Shown here: positions 1 through 6,194 of the stretch, piece by piece
How positions within the stretch are numbered: the stretch's first letter is position 1
Layout: the number at the start of each line of letters is the position of its first letter
Assembly: GCA_019752975.1 (NCBI GenBank)
Contig: JAIELM010000103.1
Location: forward strand, 1-11,718
Source: Undibacterium sp.
GTDB lineage: Bacteria; Pseudomonadota; Gammaproteobacteria; Burkholderiales; Burkholderiaceae_D
Direction: 5' to 3'
DNA: 11,718 nucleotides
Translations under genes and position numbers: made by a program
Notes under the pieces: model-generated
Told to the model about the DNA's origin: nothing
The model's database searches: none
The model's input: the letters and a program-made list of their open reading frames with translations, nothing else

Positions 1-351
1 TCCCCATTTGCGGGCTAATTTGATCGCCCCCTCGTTGGCTTCGGCACCACTATTGGTAAAAAATACGCGATCAAAACAAGAATGTTGGGTAAGTAAATTA
101 GCTAACTCTGTGGCAGGTGCATTATAAAAAGCCGGTGAGGGATTAATTAGTTTTTTTGCTTGCGCAGTCAAGGCGTCGGTGATGCATTGTGGCGAATGCC
201 CTAAACAATTGACCGCCCAACCTTGTAGATAGTCCAAATAGCGTTTGCCTTGATGGTCAGTCATCCACATGCCGCTACCTTCCGTAAATACCAATTCTGG
301 GCGCGGTGTTATATACATTAAAGCATCGACATTGTACTGACTAAATTCCAT
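1..351 (-). CDS. argD: Acetylornithine aminotransferase-like class III aminotransferase, N-terminal part (runs off the window)
   Basis: The first 117 codons of a PLP-dependent class III aminotransferase; the rest lies beyond position 1. The visible protein begins [20 protein letters not shown] and contains [13 protein letters not shown] (about residues 44-56), a [11 protein letters not shown] segment, and the class III signature [18 protein letters not shown] at the end, which helps bind the cofactor phosphate. The catalytic PLP lysine is further on and not visible. Family knowledge: such enzymes interconvert N-acetylornithine and N-acetylglutamate semialdehyde in arginine synthesis, and some relatives use succinylated or other omega-amino substrates. 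The ATG at 349-351 is preceded by GGAG eight bases upstream, which fixes the start. The terminator at 404-438 lies between it and the next minus-strand gene, so it probably has its own promoter in 352-403 or depends on readthrough. Family assignment is secure; exact substrate is inferred from similarity. Confidence 0.85.
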   Translation of the reverse strand, partial: MEFSQYNVDALMYITPRPELVFTEGSGMWMTDHQGKRYLDYLQGWAVNCLGHSPQCITDALTAQAKKLINPSPAFYNAPATELANLLTQHSCFDRVFFTNSGAEANEGAIKLARKWG

Positions 352-403
352 TTTAAAGACTCCAGATAGATAAAGTGAATAGGTAAAATAGGCGTTTCGG
401 ACG

Positions 404-438
404 AAAAAAAACCACAGGTGAAGAGCCTGTGGTTTTTT
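404..438. terminator. Strong bidirectional rho-independent terminator
   Basis: Perfect 7-bp stem CCACAGG (412-418) / CCTGTGG (426-432) with a 7-base loop, extended by A-T pairing. It is flanked by an eight-A run on the left (404-411) and a six-T run on the right (433-438), so it can end transcription in either direction; the U-tract is longer for minus-strand RNA. It lies 53 bases before argD and about 170 bases after the ferredoxin-reductase gene, so it ends either that transcript or a separate small RNA. Confidence 0.85.
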
Positions 439-545
439 GTCGTGACCTTGCGATGATTTTTACGCGCAAGACTTCCCAGGCTCGATGTGTGAACAGCGGC
501 GTCGGGCAATATTTGGTGAAGACATGTCGGTAAAATTTTTCATTC
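404..545 (-). ncRNA. Candidate small structured RNA ending at the 404-438 terminator
   Basis: The 257-bp gap between two minus-strand genes ends in a terminator too far from the upstream stop (about 170 bases) for a simple 3' end. Reading the minus strand, a -10-like TACACT (555-550) would start RNA near 545-543. The RNA would begin GAATGA, four A's, then TTTTAC. This segment can pair with GTAAAAATCAT (about 453-463), giving a long closing helix around an internal domain. A second possible hairpin CTTGCG/CGCAAG (447-452 with 465-470) competes with it. No good -35 is seen. A rod with an internal bubble resembles 6S RNA in outline, but I could not confirm its conserved features. It could also be just a long 3' UTR or an argD leader. 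Confidence 0.3.
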
Positions 546-608
546 GCGTAGTGTAACGTGAAAAAAAATGAAAAGCTACGCATTTTTTGGATATTTTTTA
601 AGCATTTT

Positions 609-1634
609 CTACGGAGAGACTAAATCTGCTTCTGAGATGAACGCGTCTGCATAGAATTCGTCCGCTGGTAAATGGCAGATCTCCGAAAAATCGCGTTTTG
701 CAGATTCAATGACAATCGGTGCGCCACAGGCATACACTTGGAACGCCGATAAATCTGGCTGATCTTGCATAACGGCGCGGTGTACAAAACCGCTTCTACC
801 CTGCCATTGATCTTCCTCCAGCGAATCGGATAAAACTGGAATGTACTTGAGGTGCGGCAGACTATGCGCCCACTCTTGGCACAAGCTATTCATATACAAA
901 TCCTGAGGTCTACGACCGCCCCAATAGAGATGCACAGCGCGCTCAGAGCCCAAATGAATCAGATGTTCGACGATTGCTTTTATTGGCGCAAATCCGGTAC
1001 CAGAGGCAAGTAAAATAATTGGCTTGTCGCTGTCTTCACGTAAATAGAAGCTGCCTTGTGGCCCTTCAAATCGTAAAATGTCCCGCTCTTTCAGTGTGGA
1101 GAAAACTTGATCGGTAAACACGCCACCTGGCATGTGACGCAGATGTAAAGTGACCTCATTTAGATGCGGAGCACTGGCTAAACTGTAGCTGCGTCGTTTG
1201 CCATCTTTGAGTAAAAATTCTAGGTATTGCCCAGCCCGATATTTTAAGTTTTCATTCGCGGGTAGTTGTAGCGCCATGAGCATCACGTCGTCTGAAAGTT
1301 TTTCTAGTTTGCTAATCCGACACGGCATTTTCTTGAGTGGATAGTCCTCATCGGCGAGTATTTCTCTGGCAACGATAGTGACATCCGATTGCGGTTTTGC
1401 ACAACAAAATAATGCACCACCTTGGCCTTCTTCACCTGCACTCAAGGCTTTTTCTTGATGGGTGCCGTGCACTACTGTGCCGGATTGGATTTGGCCTTTG
1501 CATGAGCCACAGGCGCCATTCTTGCAACCATAAGGTAAAATGAAACCGCTACGTAATGCTGCGCTTAATATACTTTCGTCGGCTTCGCAATTAAATTGGC
1601 GACCACTTGGGGTTAAGGTAATTTGAAACGTCAT
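609..1634 (-). CDS. Ferredoxin-reductase fusion, CDP-6-deoxy-delta-3,4-glucoseen reductase-like
   Basis: A 341-residue electron-transfer flavoprotein. An N-terminal plant-type 2Fe-2S ferredoxin domain (residues 1-92) carries ligands C37, C42 and C45 in GCKNGACGSC and the fourth at C77 in LFCCAKP. An FNR-like reductase follows: flavin-binding RSYSLAS at 148-154, NAD(P)-binding SGTGFAP at 211-217, GGRRPQDLY at 239-247 and the terminal YACGAP motif at 301-306. Electrons would pass from NAD(P)H through the flavin to the iron-sulfur centre and on to an unidentified partner. The family annotation comes from the ascarylose pathway, but no deoxysugar genes are near, so the real partner is probably an oxygenase or another enzyme (inference). 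AGGA lies five to six bases before the ATG. It is divergent from the epimerase-like gene, with only 17 bases between the annotated starts. Both domains appear complete and all four cluster cysteines are present. Confidence 0.85.
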   Translation of the reverse strand: MTFQITLTPSGRQFNCEADESILSAALRSGFILPYGCKNGACGSCKGQIQSGTVVHGTHQEKALSAGEEGQGGALFCCAKPQSDVTIVAREILADEDYPLKKMPCRISKLEKLSDDVMLMALQLPANENLKYRAGQYLEFLLKDGKRRSYSLASAPHLNEVTLHLRHMPGGVFTDQVFSTLKERDILRFEGPQGSFYLREDSDKPIILLASGTGFAPIKAIVEHLIHLGSERAVHLYWGGRRPQDLYMNSLCQEWAHSLPHLKYIPVLSDSLEEDQWQGRSGFVHRAVMQDQPDLSAFQVYACGAPIVIESAKRDFSEICHLPADEFYADAFISEADLVSP

Positions 1635-1651
1635 ACTATTCCTAAATCTTC

Positions 1652-2569
1652 ATGAAGAAAAATTGCACTAATACTTTATCTCGTAGGACAAATCGCTTGG
1701 GCAAGCCACGGGTATTGATACTAGGTTGTGGCGACGTTGGACTGCGCTTACTGCCAAGTTTGGTGGCAAATTTTCGCGTCTTTGCCGTAACCAGCCAAGC
1801 TGAATCCACATCACGTTTTGCTGCTTTGCGTCTAGCGGGAGCGATACCGATTTATGCCGATTTGGATTACGCCCATACCTTAGGCCGTCTAGCTCGTTTA
1901 GCTGATATTGTGGTGCATCTAGCACCGCCCCATTCGGAAGGCGTGATCGATGTTCGCACCCGCCGTTTGTGCGCCATTTTACCTGACAATGTCAGACTTG
2001 TTTATATCAGTACGACCGGTGTGTACGGCGATTGTGCGGGTGAACTAGTTGATGAGACCCGTCCTGTGCATCCAAGTAATGCACGCGCCAAACGTCGGCT
2101 GACTGCCGAACAAAGCTTAAGAGCATGGGCTAGGCGTCGCTCGGGCAAGCTCACCATATTACGTGTTCCGGGAATCTATGCAGAGAATAGATTGCCTTTG
2201 GAGCGACTAAAAAAAATGACGCCAGCTTTGCAAGCCACGGACGATGTCTATACTAATCATATCCACGCCGCCGACCTAGCTCAGCTTATTAAGTTGGCGA
2301 TGGTGAGGGGCTTAGCTAATCGTGTGGTCAATGCAGTGGATGACAGTGTGTTAAAAATGGCAGACTATTTTGATATTGTCGCTGATTACTTTCAAGTCGC
2401 CCGTCCCCCTCGTTTATCCCGTGAAGAGTTGGTTAAACAGGTCAGCCCTATGCTTTTGTCCTTTATGTCGGAATCAAGGCGATTATTGAATCATAGGATG
2501 AAAGTGGAATTGGGTGCACGTCTGCGCTACCCCACGGTGCGGGATTTTTTGTTAACACTGAAAGAATGA
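1652..2569 (+). CDS. NAD(P)-binding epimerase/SDR-family protein, YeeZ-like
   Basis: A 305-residue soluble protein of the extended SDR superfamily. A Rossmann fold starts at residue 20 with RVLILGCGDVG (glycine motif 25-30). The segment YISTTGVYGDC at 118-128 matches the central strand and active-site region of NAD-dependent epimerases, followed by VDETRP and the later ILRVPGIYA (169-177). The classical YxxxK pair is not obvious: after Y125 the family's lysine position is not clearly occupied, as is common in YeeZ-like proteins of unknown substrate. The start is uncertain. The ATG at 1652 has no ribosome site, whereas an in-frame TTG at 1697 is preceded by TAGGA eight bases upstream and would place the start three residues before the Rossmann strand. 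It is convergent with the Usp gene, with a hairpin region between. No substrate can be named from sequence. Confidence 0.8.
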   Translation: MKKNCTNTLSRRTNRLGKPRVLILGCGDVGLRLLPSLVANFRVFAVTSQAESTSRFAALRLAGAIPIYADLDYAHTLGRLARLADIVVHLAPPHSEGVIDVRTRRLCAILPDNVRLVYISTTGVYGDCAGELVDETRPVHPSNARAKRRLTAEQSLRAWARRRSGKLTILRVPGIYAENRLPLERLKKMTPALQATDDVYTNHIHAADLAQLIKLAMVRGLANRVVNAVDDSVLKMADYFDIVADYFQVARPPRLSREELVKQVSPMLLSFMSESRRLLNHRMKVELGARLRYPTVRDFLLTLKE

Positions 2570-2575
2570 GTCAAT

Positions 2576-2627
2576 AAAAGCTCGTGCGATGCGCGCTTTT
2601 AAACAGCTCGGTGAGCGAAAAACGAGC
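2576..2627. terminator. Hairpin region between convergent genes
   Basis: Two small stem-loops lie between the convergent epimerase-like and Usp genes. The first pairs AAAAGC (2576-2581) with GCTTTT (2595-2600), extended inward by a CG/CG pair across a mismatch; its own A and T arms provide the U-rich end in both directions. The second pairs GCTCG (2606-2610) with CGAGC (2623-2627) around a 12-base loop. Together they probably act as a bidirectional terminator, though neither has a classic long stem plus U-tract. Confidence 0.5.
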
Positions 2628-2641
2628 AGCTTGCAATGCTC

Positions 2642-3481
2642 TTAATGCGACATTAACACAGGGATATGCATTTTTTCTAGTATCGTCCGGCTTACGCCAC
2701 CCATAATCATTTCTCTAAAGCGACTGTGGCCGTAAGCGCCCATCACTATTAAGTCGCAGGATTTTTTACCCGCAGTCTTAAGTATTATTTCGCCAACTTC
2801 GTGCGAGCTATCACGGGTACACACTTCAACTTTGACGCCATGTCTTGCTAAAAATAGGGCGATGTCGGTGCCGGGTTCTTGTCCATGTCGTTCGGGTTCT
2901 TGTGCGGGATTCACAATAAGTACATGAACAAGTTCGCTTCGCTTGAGTAAAGGGAGTGCATCCATGAGCGCACGCGTTGATTCGCGACTGGCGTCCCAGG
3001 CCAATAAGACTTTTTTCCCAATTTGATCGAAGCTGCCAGTATGTGGAATGATCAGCACTGGCCTACCAGAATGTACTAACATATACTCAGGGAAATCCGA
3101 CATAACAGAAGGTGAAAGTTGATTTCTATCGGTCTGTCCTATGATGAGTAAATCGGCATAACGTGCCCGTAAACCCATGCCACCGTTTGCATCATCATTA
3201 CTAATGCCAGATTCGATAGAGAGTAACTCCACGCCCTGCATCTCAAGTTGAAATTGTGTGACTGCGCGCTCGGCACGTTGACGCAATAGCGTTAAATGAT
3301 GGGCGATATTAGGGTCACCCATCGCAATATGGCTAGCCTCAAAGATATAATGGGAAAGCCCAGTTAATGCCGTCGCCACCAAGTGAGAGTCAAATTGCTG
3401 TGCCAACATGGCCGCGATCCTACTTCTAACGGTAGATGCTGGGGTATCGTCGATGTGTACTAATACGGTTTTGTAGGTCAT
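2642..3481 (-). CDS. Tandem universal stress protein (UspA family)
   Basis: A 279-residue cytoplasmic protein with two Usp folds: residues 1-147, beginning MTYKTVLVHIDDTP, and 155-279, beginning GKKVLLAWDASRES. The second ends with the nucleotide-binding loop G248-AYG251 followed nine residues later by GGVS (261-264), the spacing of ATP-binding Usp domains. The first domain lacks this loop (it has IIGQTDRNQLSP), so only the C-terminal half is expected to bind ATP. The frame extends to a TTG at 3499, but CAGGAG lies inside that extension. The ATG at 3481 sits six bases after GGAG and is chosen; the adjacent ATG at 3484 is only three bases away. It follows the Fnr-like gene by 19 bases and is presumably co-transcribed. 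Tandem Usp proteins beside Fnr-type regulators are often hypoxia or stress effectors (family knowledge); the specific role here is unknown. Confidence 0.88.
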   Translation of the reverse strand: MTYKTVLVHIDDTPASTVRSRIAAMLAQQFDSHLVATALTGLSHYIFEASHIAMGDPNIAHHLTLLRQRAERAVTQFQLEMQGVELLSIESGISNDDANGGMGLRARYADLLIIGQTDRNQLSPSVMSDFPEYMLVHSGRPVLIIPHTGSFDQIGKKVLLAWDASRESTRALMDALPLLKRSELVHVLIVNPAQEPERHGQEPGTDIALFLARHGVKVEVCTRDSSHEVGEIILKTAGKKSCDLIVMGAYGHSRFREMIMGGVSRTILEKMHIPVLMSH

Positions 3482-3500
3482 CATCGTCTCCTGAATCAAT

Positions 3501-4352
3501 TTAGACCGTCGCCAGATCTTGTCCCCAATGAGGAAGTAGATTTTTGTTGACTAGGGCGCTCATTTTTTCTGTGACTTTACTCTTTGCTTTATTGGGAGGT
3601 AATCTGCGTAAATTTTTTAGCCCAGCAATATCCAGTAGGACAATTTGACGTTGCTCGACTGTGATCATGCCCAGTTCATTGAGTGCAGAAAGTGTCCGAC
3701 TTACCGTCTCTAAAGTCAAGCCTAAATAGCTACCGATTTCTTGTCTAGTCATGCGCAAATTAAAACAACGACTGGAATAACCCATTTGCTGAAACCGCTC
3801 ACCTAAGTTTGTGAGAAAACGCGCTACTCGTGCCTCAGCACTTAGTCCGCTGAGCATACTGATTAAACCCTGTTCGCGTACGATTTCTCGACTCATTACG
3901 CGAGGTAAAGCAAGTTCCAGTTCCTGGTGAATACGTGCTAAGGAAGTGAAAATTTTATAAGGTAGGACGATGATGTCGCAATCGCTCAAGGCCATCGCTT
4001 CGGAGGCGTAACGTTGCGTATGTATGGCGTCAATGCCAAGTAGTTCTCCGCGCATGGGGAAACCCAATACCTGTTCATTACCAAAATCGTCTACATGCAC
4101 TGTTTTTAGGAAACCTGAATTCACAATGTAAAGCGCCTCAAAGGCTTGTCCTATGCAGTGAATTCGTTGACCAGCTTTAAAACGGAGATGTTGAAATAGG
4201 CGTTCGTTTTCAGGCGCATTGGGGGGCGCTGGAATCTCTAGTAATTCACATATTTGTGTCAGGTTAGACCAAAGCTTGTTTGGAGCGACTTCAATAGCGC
4301 GATGAGATTCCAGAGACGTAGCGCAGTTATTGGCGGTAGCTAAAGTGGACAT
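3501..4352 (-). CDS. Fnr/Crp-family transcription regulator with a degenerate iron-sulfur site
   Basis: A 283-residue DNA-binding regulator. A cyclic-nucleotide-type sensor domain covers about residues 50-150, a dimerisation helix about 150-180, and a winged helix-turn-helix about 180-245. The recognition helix keeps E215-T-V-S218-R219, matching the E-xx-SR of E. coli FNR that reads TTGAT half sites, in the context MTRQEIGSYLGLTLETVSR. Of the four FNR cluster cysteines, C35 (TQIC, aligned with SQLC) and C125 (LSDCDI) are present, while the positions of C20 and C23 appear to be N26 and S29. Other cysteines are C10, C66 and C196. A normal oxygen-labile 4Fe-4S cluster is therefore doubtful. It may sense something else (Dnr-like), use different ligands, or be constitutive. 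The C-terminus runs about 30 residues past the usual FNR end. The ribosome site is weak (GAGAG). It lies between receiver and Usp genes, with gaps of 29 and 19 bases. Confidence 0.85.
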   Translation of the reverse strand: MSTLATANNCATSLESHRAIEVAPNKLWSNLTQICELLEIPAPPNAPENERLFQHLRFKAGQRIHCIGQAFEALYIVNSGFLKTVHVDDFGNEQVLGFPMRGELLGIDAIHTQRYASEAMALSDCDIIVLPYKIFTSLARIHQELELALPRVMSREIVREQGLISMLSGLSAEARVARFLTNLGERFQQMGYSSRCFNLRMTRQEIGSYLGLTLETVSRTLSALNELGMITVEQRQIVLLDIAGLKNLRRLPPNKAKSKVTEKMSALVNKNLLPHWGQDLATV

Positions 4353-4381
4353 GATAGACGCTCTCTTTATTTAAGTTGAAT

Positions 4382-4756
4382 TCAAAGACGTGGGATGGTT
4401 TTCTGCCAGGCGAGTAAAACTTGAGGAATTTCTTCAAAGCTGGTGGATTTATCTAGGAAGAGATCGGCACCTGCACGCAGTGCTAGCATACGATTTGATT
4501 CGTTTGAGTGATTGCTGAGCACCATAACGTGAATTTCGGGGTGATTTGACTTAATTTGTTTGAGTAAAGGAAGGCTATTACCGTCGCTCAGTTGTAGGTC
4601 TAAAATAACCGCCTCGCTAGCACAGCTCACAATTTTGTCGTAACTATGAGCGACCTCTGCGCAAATGCCAACGATATTCATTGACGGTAATTCACCGATA
4701 AACCGTGTTAAACGGTGTTGAATCGGAAGCGAATCTTCGAGAATAAAAACATTCAT
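4382..4756 (-). CDS. Stand-alone CheY-like receiver domain protein
   Basis: A 124-residue protein consisting only of a response-regulator receiver. Acidic pocket E7/D8 (FILEDS), phosphoacceptor D53 (VILDLQLSDG), switch S81 (VLSNHS) and conserved K103 (FLDKS) are all in place, so phosphorylation is expected. There is no output domain, and the protein ends at the normal end of helix 5. Such single-domain receivers act by protein contact or within phosphorelays (family knowledge); no histidine kinase is in the window. It is the first gene of an apparent minus-strand unit, receiver then Fnr-like then Usp, 29 bases from the Fnr-like gene. No convincing ribosome site precedes the ATG (sequence GTCGCACC), so translation may be weak. 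The upstream region carries several dyads listed separately. Confidence 0.85.
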   Translation of the reverse strand: MNVFILEDSLPIQHRLTRFIGELPSMNIVGICAEVAHSYDKIVSCASEAVILDLQLSDGNSLPLLKQIKSNHPEIHVMVLSNHSNESNRMLALRAGADLFLDKSTSFEEIPQVLLAWQKTIPRL

Positions 4757-4777
4757 GGTGCGACACAGCGAGCGCTG

Positions 4778-4790
4778 TACAAAGTTTGTA
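4778..4790. promoter_or_regulatory. Perfect 13-bp palindrome, possible operator in the receiver leader
   Basis: TACAAA-G-TTTGTA, perfect 6-bp arms around one base, 22 bases before the receiver start codon. It could be a repressor site or a small fold in the 5' UTR. No known regulator is assigned. Confidence 0.35.
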
Positions 4791-4806
4791 TGTGCTCATT
4801 ATGTGC
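4789..4806. repeat. TATGTGC direct repeat with 11-bp phase
   Basis: TATGTGC occurs at 4789-4795 and again at 4800-4806, start to start 11 bases, one helical turn. This spacing is typical of tandem half sites for winged-helix response regulators of the OmpR/PhoB type, but no such regulator is in the window, so the role is open. Confidence 0.35.
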
Positions 4807-4823
4807 AAATATAGGATCGAAAG

Positions 4824-4843
4824 AAATCAGCGTTCGCTGATTT
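4824..4843. promoter_or_regulatory. Perfect inverted repeat with 9-bp arms, operator or hairpin
   Basis: AAATCAGCG and CGCTGATTT are exact reverse complements separated by TT. As RNA it would form an 8-bp stem with a GUUC-type tetraloop (GAAC on the other strand). No U-tract follows on either strand, so a terminator is unlikely. It lies 68 bases upstream of the receiver start, near where that promoter should be, so an operator is the better reading. Confidence 0.45.
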
Positions 4844-4870
4844 ACATTGTGGGATTTTGCTAGCTTAGTC

Positions 4871-4884
4871 TAGGAATATTCCTA
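4871..4884. promoter_or_regulatory. 14-bp palindrome resembling an RcsB/NarL-class binding site
   Basis: TAGGAATATTCCTA is a perfect palindrome. It differs at one position from the enterobacterial RcsAB box as I recall it (TAAGAATATTCCTA). RcsB is a NarL/LuxR-type response regulator, and a regulator with a similar HTH is encoded at 6195-6824. Binding by that protein is inference. Confidence 0.45.
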
Positions 4885-5002
4885 CAGAGTGGGTCTCATT
4901 AAGCGGAATGTATTGCCTGGCGATTGTCTTCATTGCTTCTTTTGACATCCACTGGCGAGTGCCATGTGCCCAAAGAGGTTTCTTTTTTTTGCTAAATTCC
5001 TC

Positions 5003-5008
5003 TATACT
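5003..5008 (+). promoter_or_regulatory. Possible -10 element for the hydrolase
   Basis: TATACT, five of six matches to the sigma-70 -10 consensus, 74 bases before the chosen start codon. The matching -35 region (about 4980-4985, TTCTTT) is poor. TTGACA at 4942-4947 is too far away to pair with it, so an activator may be needed. Confidence 0.4.
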
Positions 5009-5082
5009 TTAGCGATTTTGCCATTGCGGAAAAAGTGCATACTATTGCGCATTTGTTTGCATCTCAACTCTGGGGTTTTATT

Positions 5083-6042
5083 ATGAAAATAGTTCGCAGC
5101 ATTCTTATTATTGGCGTGTTACTTAGCATGTCAGCGTTTGGGTACTATCAATACAAAAATCCCGAAAAACAAGCTTTGGGAGATAGTGCACGAACTAGTG
5201 CTACCGGTGCATTTGCCAAGCTCAGTGCGGGTACCACTCATTACGAAGTTGCTGGGCCAGATAACGGGCGTGTCGCCGTGTTAGTACATGGATTTTCGGT
5301 ACCCTCTTATATTTGGGACCCTACATTTGCCGCATTAGGAGATGCGGGATATAAAGTGATACGCTTTGATCTGTACGGACGTGGCTTATCTGATCGCCCA
5401 GATGCCGCTTATGATGGCCAGTTTTACGATACGCAAATTGATGATTTGCTCGCCGCATTAAATGTAAAGCAGCCCGTGGATTTGTTTGGATTGTCTTTCG
5501 GAGGCTACGTGGTAGCGCATTATGCTGCAACTCACCCACAAAAGATCCGTACTATAACTTTGGTGGATCCATCCAATTCGCGTGCACAACTACCTTGGCA
5601 TCGCACTGTGCCCGGCTTAGGAAGCTATTTATTCCAAGTGGATGAATTGCCAGGCAAGGCCGAAGGTCAGTCATCCGATTTTTTACATCCAGAACAATTC
5701 CCAGGCTGGGCAGAACGCTACCGCCCTCAAATGACTTACATCGGGTTTGGCCGTGCTTTACGTCGATCATCATTACGGCTTGCAACCGCTGATTTTGAGG
5801 GGATCTACACGGCAATTGATAAGGCCGAAATCCCAGTTCTTTTAGTTTGGGGAAGGCAAGACAAGGTAGTGCCAATTGCTGGCGCGGAAAATATCAAGCG
5901 CTTTATACCGAAGTTGGATTTTTTTGAAATTGATCAATCTGGTCATTTGCCGCACATGGAACAACCCGCCATATTCAATGCACGAATGCTGGCATTTCTT
6001 GAAGCACATCCAAGTGTGGCAAGCCCTATTATGCCTAAATAA
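5083..6042 (+). CDS. Membrane-anchored or exported alpha/beta-hydrolase
   Basis: A 319-residue alpha/beta-hydrolase-fold protein. Residues 5-20 are a hydrophobic segment after a K/R-containing start, acting as a signal peptide or N-terminal anchor; there is no lipobox cysteine. The fold begins around residue 50. The oxyanion region is VLVHGF (66-71), the nucleophile S138 sits in GLSFGG, the acid is D260 in WGRQDKVVP, and the base is H288 in QSGHLPHMEQP. All three triad members are present, so it should be an active esterase, lipase, C-C hydrolase or epoxide/haloalkane-type enzyme; the sequence does not settle the substrate. The ATG at 5083 is preferred over the GTG at 5035 because GGGG precedes it by about eight bases and a signal-like segment follows at once. 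It is divergent from the receiver cluster and shares the dyad-rich upstream region. Confidence 0.85.
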   Translation: MKIVRSILIIGVLLSMSAFGYYQYKNPEKQALGDSARTSATGAFAKLSAGTTHYEVAGPDNGRVAVLVHGFSVPSYIWDPTFAALGDAGYKVIRFDLYGRGLSDRPDAAYDGQFYDTQIDDLLAALNVKQPVDLFGLSFGGYVVAHYAATHPQKIRTITLVDPSNSRAQLPWHRTVPGLGSYLFQVDELPGKAEGQSSDFLHPEQFPGWAERYRPQMTYIGFGRALRRSSLRLATADFEGIYTAIDKAEIPVLLVWGRQDKVVPIAGAENIKRFIPKLDFFEIDQSGHLPHMEQPAIFNARMLAFLEAHPSVASPIMPK

Positions 6043-6085
6043 ATGTTGGACTGGAAAATCTCGGTTTAAGTAAGCATATAAAATT

Positions 6086-6105
6086 GGAAGGGCATAGCGC
6101 CTTCC
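6086..6105. terminator. Hairpin between convergent hydrolase and response regulator
   Basis: GGAAGG (6086-6091) pairs with CCTTCC (6100-6105), extended by GC/GC with one bulged G and a loop of ATA. On the minus strand the stem is followed by AATTTTATA, a weak U-tract suited to ending the dbpA/response-regulator transcript; on the plus strand no U-tract follows. Confidence 0.5.
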
Positions 6106-6165
6106 CATAACAGATAAATTACCACCTATGCTGGCTTCGCAACTTCATTTCAAGCGATTTCTGAC

Positions 6166-6186
6166 TGCTCTGTAGAGCACCGGTGC
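6166..6186. other. Small hairpin and overlapping 10-bp palindrome
   Basis: TGCTC/GAGCA arms (6166-6170 with 6175-6179) around TGTA, overlapping the perfect palindrome GCACCGGTGC at 6177-6186. It lies just after the response-regulator stop codon. It may add to termination or stabilise the 3' end, but has no U-tract. Confidence 0.3.
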
Positions 6187-6194
6187 CATTCGAC

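Larger units (their letters stand above)
4757..5082. promoter_or_regulatory. 326-bp regulatory region between divergent receiver cluster and hydrolase
   Basis: No gene is seen here. The region separates the minus-strand receiver/Fnr-like/Usp genes from the plus-strand hydrolase. From left to right it holds a 13-bp palindrome, an 11-bp-phased direct repeat, a 9-bp-arm inverted repeat, a 14-bp palindrome, a T-rich tract at 4981-4990 and a -10-like TATACT. The frame of the hydrolase stays open back to a GTG at 5035, but that part is probably untranslated. The density of symmetric sites suggests shared control of both directions (inference). Confidence 0.6.

Noticed and set aside
353..583. Open frames on the minus strand in the argD leader, one starting with a run of phenylalanines like an attenuator peptide
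   Set aside because: The downstream gene is not aromatic biosynthesis, no ribosome site precedes either start, both frames run through the terminator hairpin, and the codons do not look coding.
4376..4385. TTGAATTCAA as a possible FNR box
   Set aside because: The FNR box needs TTGAT-N4-ATCAA; the half sites here are fused without the spacer, and the sequence overlaps the receiver stop codon.
4942..4947. Perfect TTGACA as the -35 of the hydrolase promoter
   Set aside because: No -10-like sequence lies 16-18 bases downstream, and the TATACT is 55 bases away.
5552..6108. Open frames antisense to or overlapping the hydrolase
   Set aside because: The hydrolase frame has a complete catalytic triad; the others show no family signature and lack starts with ribosome sites.
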